In this document: positions 58,193 through 64,000 of the stretch, piece by piece
Position numbering within the stretch: the stretch's first letter is position 1
Layout of the letters: the number at the start of each line of letters is the position of its first letter
NCBI GenBank assembly: GCA_947626785.1
Contig: CANQTO010000009.1
Span: forward strand, 1 to 64,000
Source of the DNA: an uncultured Oscillospiraceae bacterium
Lineage (GTDB): Bacteria; Bacillota; Clostridia; Oscillospirales; Oscillospiraceae
Reading direction: 5' to 3'
Length of the DNA stretch: 64,000 bases
The notes under the pieces: generated by a model
The model's database searches: none
Told to the model about the DNA's origin: nothing
The model's input: the letters and a program-made list of their open reading frames with translations, nothing else
Position numbers and translations under genes: made by a program

Positions 58193-60379
58193 TTATTCTG
58201 CCTGTAAGTACAGCTGAAGAGATCGGTAGTCGCCTTTCAGAAGGGGGAGGGGGTAGCCCGCGTTCATCAGCAGGTCCCCGGGCCAGCTGCCCTCACCGTT
58301 GACCCTATAGCGCAGAGCCGGGTCCAGGCCCTTGATGCACAGGGCCAGGAGCGGGGGCGCGCCCCGGAAGGGGCCGGTCACCAGGCTGACCAAGGCCTCC
58401 CGCTTATTCGGCGACACCTGCTCCCAGGCGGTGTAGGGGCCGTTCTGGAAGGGGTCCGTGAGGCGGTAGTAGTCCCCGTTCTGGATCAGCTCGTAGTGCT
58501 CTTTGAACCATTCCGTCTGCCGGCGGACGGTCTCCTTTTCCTCAGGCGTACACTTGTTCAGGTCCATCTCGTAGCCGAAGGTCCCGGACATGGCCACAAC
58601 GCCCCGGGTCTCCATTGGCGTGACGCGGCCCGTGGTCCCGTTGGGCACGGCGGAGACGTGGGCCCCCATGCTGGACACCGGATAGCAGAAGGAGGTCCCG
58701 TACTGGATGCGCAGCCGGTCAATGGCGTCCGTGTTGTCGCTGCACCAGATCTGGGGCGCGTAGTAGAGCATGCCCCCGTCAAAGCGCCCGCCGCCGCCGG
58801 AGCAGCCCTCCAGGAGCAGCTGGGGGAAATCCCGCCGCAGGCGCTCAGCAAAGTCGTACACGCCCAGGACATAGCGGTGGTACACCTCCCCCTGGCGCTC
58901 CGGGGGCAGGGCGGCGGACCAGACCTCGGTGAGGCTGCGGTTCATGTCCCATTTGACGTAGGCTACCTCCGTGCTGGAGAGGACGGCGTGGATCTGCCCG
59001 TAGACATGGTCCCGCACCTCTTCCCGGGAGAAGTCCAGCACCAGCTGCTGGCGGCCCCGGGAGGGCCCGCGCCCGGGCACGCTCAGGACCCAGTCCGGGT
59101 GCGCCCGGTAGAGCTCGCTGTCCTCATTGACCATCTCCGGCTCGATCCAGATGCCGAAGGCCAGCCCCAGGGCCTTGAGCCGCTTGACCAGGGCGTCCAG
59201 CCCGCCGGGGAGCTTGGTCTCGTTGACGACCCAGTCCCCCAGCCCGGCGTTGTCCTCGTTTCGCGCGCCGAACCAGCCGTCGTCCATGACGAACAGCTCC
59301 ATCCCCAGCCCGGCGGCCTCTTGGGCGATCTGCACCAGCCGGCCGGCGGTGAAGCGCATCTCGGTGGCCTCCCAGTTGTTGATCAGCACCGGGCGGCGCC
59401 GGCCCCGGTAGGGGTCCCGGATCAGGTGCTCCCGGATGCTCCGGTGGAACTGCCGGCTCATCTGGCCGAAGCCGGCGGGGGAGCAGACCAGGGCCGCCTC
59501 CGGGGCGGTGAAGCTCTCGCCGGGCTTCAGGACCCAGCCGAACTGATAGGGGTGGATGCCCAGCACCAGCCGGGCGTTTTCAAACTGGGTCCTCTCCGCC
59601 GCGGCCAGGAAGTTGCCGCTGTAGAGCAGCATGGCCCCGTAGCACAGGCCGTGGTCCTCGTCCGCGTTCCGGTCGCAGAGGACGGCGAAGGGGTTATGCT
59701 GATGGCTGGAGGCACCGCGGACGCTCTCTACGCTCTGGAAGCCTGGATGGAGAGGGGAGCGGCAGGGGCAGCGCTCCATCACGTGGGCGCCGTTGAAGGT
59801 GATCATGTCCAGGTCCGCGCGGGTGAAGTCCAGGCACAGGGACATGCAGCGGCAGAGCTTGACGGACCGGTCCCCCCGGTTGGTCACCCGCACGGAGCGG
59901 GTGATCAGATCGTACTTCTCCAAAACACCGTACAGAAGCTCCACCTCCACCTGGGCGGCGGTGTCCGTCAGGCGGACCGAGAGGCTCTGCCAGTCCTCCT
60001 CACTGCCGTAAAAGGCAGGAAGGCCCTCCAGAGCGTACTTGCCGCTTCGCACCTCACAGCCCGCATACCGCAGATCGGCGCTCCGGCTCCCGCTGGGCAG
60101 CTCCAGCTCGATAGAGGGCAGGCGGAAGTCCCCCACGCCGCAGGTGGAGTACTCCTGGGGAAAGGTGTCCAGAGAGAAGCCGCGCTCGTCTCCGGCCTCG
60201 TTGGGATTGGGGGAGAAGCCCCGGTCCCAGGGGCGCAGCAAGCAGGACAGGTCCCCGTCCGCAATCCTGGGGCCGTAGTAGGTATGCAGAAGAACAGAGT
60301 AGTCCCAGATTTTCATCTGATAGCTGGTATTTTGCGTGTGCAGGGTGATGAGCTTCCGCTCTTTGTCGAGTACGATCAT
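58193..60379 (-). CDS. Alpha-galactosidase, GH36 (728 aa)
   Basis: A retaining alpha-galactosidase that splits galactose from raffinose, stachyose or melibiose. The expected nucleophile Asp lies in YVKWDMNRS near 478 and the acid/base Asp in SDNTDAIDR near 547. MDDGWFGARNEDNAGLGDW and GIWIEPEMVNEDSELYRAHPDW are family signatures. Length matches the tetrameric 730-residue GH36 group. No signal peptide, so it acts inside after import. ATG 60379 has GGGAGG six bases upstream. Confidence 0.95.
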   Translation of the reverse strand: MIVLDKERKLITLHTQNTSYQMKIWDYSVLLHTYYGPRIADGDLSCLLRPWDRGFSPNPNEAGDERGFSLDTFPQEYSTCGVGDFRLPSIELELPSGSRSADLRYAGCEVRSGKYALEGLPAFYGSEEDWQSLSVRLTDTAAQVEVELLYGVLEKYDLITRSVRVTNRGDRSVKLCRCMSLCLDFTRADLDMITFNGAHVMERCPCRSPLHPGFQSVESVRGASSHQHNPFAVLCDRNADEDHGLCYGAMLLYSGNFLAAAERTQFENARLVLGIHPYQFGWVLKPGESFTAPEAALVCSPAGFGQMSRQFHRSIREHLIRDPYRGRRRPVLINNWEATEMRFTAGRLVQIAQEAAGLGMELFVMDDGWFGARNEDNAGLGDWVVNETKLPGGLDALVKRLKALGLAFGIWIEPEMVNEDSELYRAHPDWVLSVPGRGPSRGRQQLVLDFSREEVRDHVYGQIHAVLSSTEVAYVKWDMNRSLTEVWSAALPPERQGEVYHRYVLGVYDFAERLRRDFPQLLLEGCSGGGGRFDGGMLYYAPQIWCSDNTDAIDRLRIQYGTSFCYPVSSMGAHVSAVPNGTTGRVTPMETRGVVAMSGTFGYEMDLNKCTPEEKETVRRQTEWFKEHYELIQNGDYYRLTDPFQNGPYTAWEQVSPNKREALVSLVTGPFRGAPPLLALCIKGLDPALRYRVNGEGSWPGDLLMNAGYPLPLLKGDYRSLQLYLQAE

Positions 60380-60412
60380 AGGGGACCTCCCAAATCGAAT
60401 TGTTGCATAGCG

Positions 60413-60441
60413 ATTATATAGGATTTTTGAGTGAAGCGCAA
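60413..60441 (-). promoter_or_regulatory. Promoter of alpha-galactosidase gene
   Basis: On the minus strand TTGCGC (60441-60436) and TATAAT (60418-60413) are 17 bases apart, 33 bases before the start codon. Confidence 0.7.
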
Positions 60442-60462
60442 GGAAGAGAATACGGGAAAACA

Positions 60463-60491
60463 GCCCCGGCGGAAAAGTTCCACACCGGGGC
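60463..60491 (-). terminator. Terminator of the sugar importer operon
   Basis: GCCCCGG and CCGGGGC pair; on the minus strand the stem is followed by TGTTTTCCC. It separates the importer genes from the galactosidase. Confidence 0.65.
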
Positions 60492-60516
60492 CGTTTTAAA
60501 GTGAAGAGGGACGGAA

Positions 60517-61359
60517 TTATTTCCCGCCGGTGCCGGCGATGCCCTCCACGAACTGGCGCTGGAAGATGAGGTAGAGCACGATCATGGGCAGCATGGCCAG
60601 CAGAGAGCCCGCCATCAGCATGGGGAAGTTGGTGGTGTCCAGGCCCCGCAGGGTGGCAAGGCCGGCGGACAGGGTGAACATGTTGATGTCGTTGTTGACG
60701 ATCTGGGGCCACATCAGGTCGCCGTAGGCGAACACGGCGGTGAAGATCGTCAGAGCGGCCACCGAGGTACCGGTCAGGGGGAACATGACCTTGTAGAAGG
60801 TCTGGAACTGGTTGCAGCCGTCCAGATAGGCGGCCTCGCCGATCTCATCCGGAATGCCCAGGTAGGTCTGCCGCAGGAAGAACACGCCGAAGGCGCTGAC
60901 AAGTCCGGGAAATACCAGGCCCGCGATGGTGTTGACCAGGCCCAGCTTGGCAACCATCTGGTACTGGGGGATGATGAAGATCTGGCTGGGCAGGGACATC
61001 TGCATCAGCACGATGGTGAACAGCAGGTTCTTGCCGCGGAATTTCAGCTTGGCAAAAGCGTAGCCCGCCATGGAGCTGAAGACCACGGCGCAGACGACCC
61101 GGAAGAACACCAGAAGGATGGTGTTCCAGTACAGCCTGACAAAGGGCAGGTTCTCCAGGACCTTCTTATAGCCGTCCAGCCGGAAGGCGGAGGGGAAGAA
61201 GGTGGCGGGGATGCTGACGCTCTCGGCCTGGGTCTTGAAGCTGGTCAGGAGCATCCACACGAAGGGGAAGATCATGATGACCGAGCCTACGATCAGGGCA
61301 AAATAGGTGAGGAATTTGGCGACGGCGTAGGAGCGGTGCAGAGAATTTAAGTTTTTCAT
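60517..61359 (-). CDS. Carbohydrate ABC transporter permease, MsmG type (280 aa)
   Basis: A six-helix inner-membrane subunit. The EAA loop that contacts the ATPase is EAAYLDGCNQFQTFYKVMFPL. The N terminus (LIVGSVIMIFPFVWMLLTSFKT) is typical of the second permease of CUT1 sugar importers. It follows the first permease by 12 bases. A GGAGG site precedes the ATG. Confidence 0.94.
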   Translation of the reverse strand: MKNLNSLHRSYAVAKFLTYFALIVGSVIMIFPFVWMLLTSFKTQAESVSIPATFFPSAFRLDGYKKVLENLPFVRLYWNTILLVFFRVVCAVVFSSMAGYAFAKLKFRGKNLLFTIVLMQMSLPSQIFIIPQYQMVAKLGLVNTIAGLVFPGLVSAFGVFFLRQTYLGIPDEIGEAAYLDGCNQFQTFYKVMFPLTGTSVAALTIFTAVFAYGDLMWPQIVNNDINMFTLSAGLATLRGLDTTNFPMLMAGSLLAMLPMIVLYLIFQRQFVEGIAGTGGK

Positions 61360-61371
61360 GCCGGACCCTCC

Positions 61372-62259
61372 TTAAATATCGTAGGTGACCCACTTCTTCT
61401 GACCCCAGAACTGGATCAGAGTGACGAGCAGGATCAGGCTGACCGTCCAGACGACGATGGCGGAGCCGTAGCCCCGGTCGCCGGCCACGAAGGACGAACG
61501 GTAGAACAGGTACATCAGGCTCTGCATGTCGGCCATGGCGGGGTTGGTGTCGTCGGACATCATGTAGATCAGGTCGTAGACCTTCATGGAGGACATGAGC
61601 CGCATGATGAGTACAGAGAACATGGTGGGGGAGATCATGGGCAGGGTGATGGAGAAAAACTGCCGGACCTTGCCCGCGCCGTCGATGCTGTTGGCCTCGT
61701 AGAGGGTCTTGGGGATGTTCTGCAGACCTGCCAGCAGCAGCACCGCGTCATAGCCGATGCTGCTCCAGATGGAGACGATGGCCACGGCCACGATGGCGGT
61801 CTTGGGATTTGTGATCCACTGGATATGGGTGCCGAGAAGCTGGTTGAGGATGCCGCTGTCCCCGTTGAAGATCACCTGCCAGACCATGGCGATGGCCGCG
61901 GGGGCGCACACCAGAGGCAGGAAGAAGATGGTGCGAAAGCCGCCCTTGAAGCGGACCTTGGTGTTCAGGAGCATGGCCACGAACAGGGCCAGGATCACGC
62001 CCACGGGCACGGTGAGGATACAGAACTTGACGGTGTTCCAGGTGGCCTTCCAGAACTCCGCGTTGCCGAACATGTCGATGTAGTTTTGAAGGCCGATGAA
62101 TTTGTAGTGGCCAAAGCCCAGATGCTCACAGAAGCTGGTGTAGATCGTCTGGATAAAAGGCCAGATATTCAGCACGAACAGGCCGATGATGGTGGGGGCC
62201 ACCATGAGCCAGCCCCAGTTTTCCTCCCGCCGCTCGGCGACGGTCAATTTCTTGTTCAC
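61372..62259 (-). CDS. Carbohydrate ABC transporter permease, MsmF type (295 aa)
   Basis: The first permease of the CUT1 importer, with six helices and the EAA loop YEANSIDGAGKVRQFFSITLPMISP. The N terminus (NWGWLMVAPTIIGLFVLNIWPFIQTIYTSF) is characteristic. It lies 14 bases after the binding-protein gene. The pair forms the channel for the sugar delivered by the binding protein. Confidence 0.94.
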   Translation of the reverse strand: MNKKLTVAERREENWGWLMVAPTIIGLFVLNIWPFIQTIYTSFCEHLGFGHYKFIGLQNYIDMFGNAEFWKATWNTVKFCILTVPVGVILALFVAMLLNTKVRFKGGFRTIFFLPLVCAPAAIAMVWQVIFNGDSGILNQLLGTHIQWITNPKTAIVAVAIVSIWSSIGYDAVLLLAGLQNIPKTLYEANSIDGAGKVRQFFSITLPMISPTMFSVLIMRLMSSMKVYDLIYMMSDDTNPAMADMQSLMYLFYRSSFVAGDRGYGSAIVVWTVSLILLVTLIQFWGQKKWVTYDI

Positions 62260-62273
62260 AGCGCAGCCTCCTC

Positions 62274-63590
62274 TCAGCCGTCAGCCAGTTTCTTGGCTGT
62301 CTCTGTATTGACGATCTGGGCGATCTCGTCCAGGCCCGTGTCCACGTCCCGGTTGCCGGCGTAGACCTGGGTCAGCACGTCCAGGACCTGGCTCTTCCAG
62401 CGGGGACTGGCGGAGTTGTAGGGGACCTGGATGGCATAATCGAACTGGTCGAAGATGCAGTCCAAGTTGATGGGATCGCCGAACTCCTCAAAGGCGGTCC
62501 GCCAGCTCTCCTCGGTGCCCAGGTAGGCGGGGATGGCCGCGCCGGACCGGCCCTGGATCAGCTGAGCCTCCTCGGTGCCGAAGTATTTCAGCACGTCCTT
62601 CACGATCTCAAGGTTCTTGCCGTGGGCCCCGGTGGAGTAGCACAGGCCGTTGGACATGCAGGCCCGGCCGTCCCGGTCCAGGCTCTCCGGCGTGCTCACC
62701 GGGTCGGGGGCCTTGGGCAGCATGGCGATGTCCCACTTGCCAGTCATCTCCGGGTGGTCCCGCAGAGCGCCCAGCAGGCTCCAGGAGCCCTCCATGAACA
62801 TGGCGGCCCGCTGAGACCAGAAGGTAGCGCCCGCGCCGTTCTGGGTGAAGAAGTTCTGGTCCGGGCACCAGTCCTCCTGCTGCAAACCGATATAGAACTC
62901 CATGGCCTCCTTGCCGCCGGGCTGGTCAAAGCCGCTGGTGGTCCGGTCGGCGCTGAGGATGTAGCCGCCGTTCTGGTAGACATAGGCCCAGTAGCCCAGC
63001 TGGTCGTCCAGATAGGCCAGATATCCGTAATTGCCGGTGGCGTCGTAGATTCTCTGAGAGGCCTCTGTCATGTCGTCCCAGGTCCAGTCCTCGTCGGGAT
63101 AGGCCACGCCGGCGGCGTCGAACATCTCCTTGTTATAGACCAGCACGCCGTTGTCCTTGTCCTTGGGCACGCCGTAGTAGCGCCCGTCAGAGCCGCTGAT
63201 GTTCCCCAGGGAGATCTCGGAAAAGTGCTTTTGATAGTAGTCCGGCTCCACATCCTCATACAGGTCCGTCACATCGGCCAGCATCCCGAAGTCCGCGTAG
63301 TAGAGAAGCTGGTTGGTGTGCATCCAGAAGATGTCCGGCATCGTGTTGGACTCGGCGGCGGCCTCCAGCTTGGTCCAGTACTCGTTCCAGCTGACCACCT
63401 GCACGTCGATGACCACGTCCGGGTGCTGGGCGGTGTAGGCGTCGCACATGTCCTGCATTCCCTGGCGCTGGTTGGTGTCCCAGATCTGGAAGGTCAGGTG
63501 CGTCTTGCCGTCGGAGGCTCCGCAGCCGGTCATTGACAGCAGCAGCACGATAAGCAGTACCGCCGCTGCCGCCGCTCGGATCTTTTTCAT
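62274..63590 (-). CDS. Sugar-binding lipoprotein, MsmE type (438 aa)
   Basis: A family 1 extracellular solute-binding protein with a lipoprotein signal (MKKIRAAAAAVLLIVLLLSMTGC, Cys23). The mature domain shows LTFQIWDTNQRQGMQDMCDAYTAQHPDVVIDVQVVSWNEYWTKLEAAAESNTMPDIFWMH. ATG 63590 follows AAAAAGGAG. It heads the operon with both permeases. No ATP-binding subunit is present, so a shared MsmK-type ATPase elsewhere is expected. Context with GH36 suggests alpha-galactosides. Confidence 0.94.
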   Translation of the reverse strand: MKKIRAAAAAVLLIVLLLSMTGCGASDGKTHLTFQIWDTNQRQGMQDMCDAYTAQHPDVVIDVQVVSWNEYWTKLEAAAESNTMPDIFWMHTNQLLYYADFGMLADVTDLYEDVEPDYYQKHFSEISLGNISGSDGRYYGVPKDKDNGVLVYNKEMFDAAGVAYPDEDWTWDDMTEASQRIYDATGNYGYLAYLDDQLGYWAYVYQNGGYILSADRTTSGFDQPGGKEAMEFYIGLQQEDWCPDQNFFTQNGAGATFWSQRAAMFMEGSWSLLGALRDHPEMTGKWDIAMLPKAPDPVSTPESLDRDGRACMSNGLCYSTGAHGKNLEIVKDVLKYFGTEEAQLIQGRSGAAIPAYLGTEESWRTAFEEFGDPINLDCIFDQFDYAIQVPYNSASPRWKSQVLDVLTQVYAGNRDVDTGLDEIAQIVNTETAKKLADG

Positions 63591-63657
63591 GCTCCCACTC
63601 CTTTTTGTTTTTGCGCTGTTTCTATCCGGAAACACACGCGATTTTTGAACTATTGGC

Positions 63658-63687
63658 ATGATAGCACGATTCGATTTCACATGTAAA
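63658..63687 (-). promoter_or_regulatory. Promoter of the sugar importer operon
   Basis: On the minus strand TTTACA (63687-63682) and TATCAT (63663-63658) are 18 bases apart. The weak -35 box fits a gene needing an activator. Confidence 0.65.
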
Positions 63688-63707
63688 TGAACGGGTGGAG
63701 CCAAAAT

Positions 63708-63762
63708 ATACCCAGATGCCGCACAGCACGCATTAACTGCAAGTCTGCTGACATTTGGGTAT
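63708..63762. promoter_or_regulatory. Putative AraC-type operator dyad
   Basis: ATACCCAGATG (63708-63718) and CATTTGGGTAT (63752-63762) form an inverted pair with one mismatch, 33 bases apart and just upstream of the importer -35 box. This is a fitting place for an AraC-type activator. The rest of the 393-base gap (63591-63983) holds no ORF; another small dyad TTGCCA...TGGCAA lies at about 63873-63890. Confidence 0.5.
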
Positions 63763-63931
63763 GTTTCTTCAAAAAATCGTAGAGCTGCACAATTTTAGCC
63801 TGTTTTCATTGGGAATATTGACAAAACAGAGCGGGAAAGGTTTCGTGTCACGATTCGAGAAAGTGTGATTTTGCCATATGATTTGGCAAACGCATATAGC
63901 ACAATGCGCCACCCCTGCCCGCGCCGCTTCC

Positions 63932-63960
63932 TTGACACGCCTTGGCTGCTGTGTTATAAG
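63932..63960 (+). promoter_or_regulatory. Promoter of the gene running off the right edge
   Basis: A consensus TTGACA (63932-63937) and TATAAG (63955-63960) are 17 bases apart. Confidence 0.75.
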
Positions 63961-63983
63961 GGACCCGAAAGGAGGGGATAACC

Positions 63984-64000
63984 GTGCTTTTTGGACAAAG
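63984..64000 (+). CDS. Partial gene at right edge
   Basis: AAAGGAGGGG is followed by a GTG start (63984) with only the first codons visible (VLFGQ). A strong promoter lies just upstream. The product cannot be identified. Confidence 0.45.

Overview
The window looks like chromosomal DNA from a GC-rich, low-oxygen gut Firmicute of the Oscillospiraceae type (Flavonifractor, Lawsonibacter and Dysosmobacter are similar). The evidence is Firmicute gene order (SRP RNA-dnaX-ybaB; asp23/yqhY-nusB-xseAB-ispA-dxs-tlyA-nadK-argR-recN), strong AGGAGG-type ribosome sites, TTG and GTG starts, many lipoproteins and one-component regulators, and ferredoxin-linked anaerobic enzymes. The species assignment is inference; no 16S gene is present.

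Layout. 1-2000: an AT-richer mobile segment with a large serine recombinase between two parS-like palindromes. 2058-2510: tRNA-Ala(CGC), strong hairpins and a degenerate tRNA remnant. 2511-4880: SRP RNA, dnaX, ybaB. 5010-9754: a GH2 glycosidase, a radical SAM/SPASM protein, a small membrane protein, a MITE-like repeat, tRNA-Gly(CCC) and a MATE exporter. 9976-11453: rmlD and rmlC. 11630-22130: a housekeeping run for isoprenoid precursor synthesis, exonuclease VII, NAD kinase, ArgR, RecN and TyrRS. 22141-22426: a run of hairpins. 22508-25869: an orphan solute-binding lipoprotein and an XRE regulator.

25998-37342 is the most unusual region. A TetR regulator diverges from a ten-gene redox operon: a 4Fe-4S protein, a small hydrophobic protein, an OYE-type flavoenzyme, an iron alcohol dehydrogenase, a 31-residue ORF, a HypA-like metallochaperone, a molybdopterin oxidoreductase, and a HydC/HydB/HydA-like triad whose HydA-like subunit has lost the H-cluster ligands. 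It looks like a substrate-reduction pathway joined to an NADH- and ferredoxin-handling (possibly electron-bifurcating) module. As read, two genes carry lesions: an in-frame TAG in the molybdopterin gene and a one-base deletion in the HydB-like gene.

37404-41211: a second repeat copy, an ACT-domain gene with a 13-codon leader ORF, small regulators, a LysR gene abutting half of an EamA transporter, and a 2-hydroxyacid dehydrogenase. 41372-47109: a korDABC-CoA transferase-PQ-loop operon with a divergent LysR gene. 47231-52136: four lipoproteins sharing one leader module, downstream of a sigma factor fused to a membrane anchor and a large outer domain. 52211-55409: an ArsR-AraC fusion regulator controlling a CxxC metal chaperone and a P1B ATPase. 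55557-58169: an XRE membrane regulator, DNA-3-methyladenine glycosylase and an AraC regulator. 58193-63590: an alpha-galactosidase and an MsmEFG-type sugar importer lacking its ATPase. The window ends just inside a new rightward gene.
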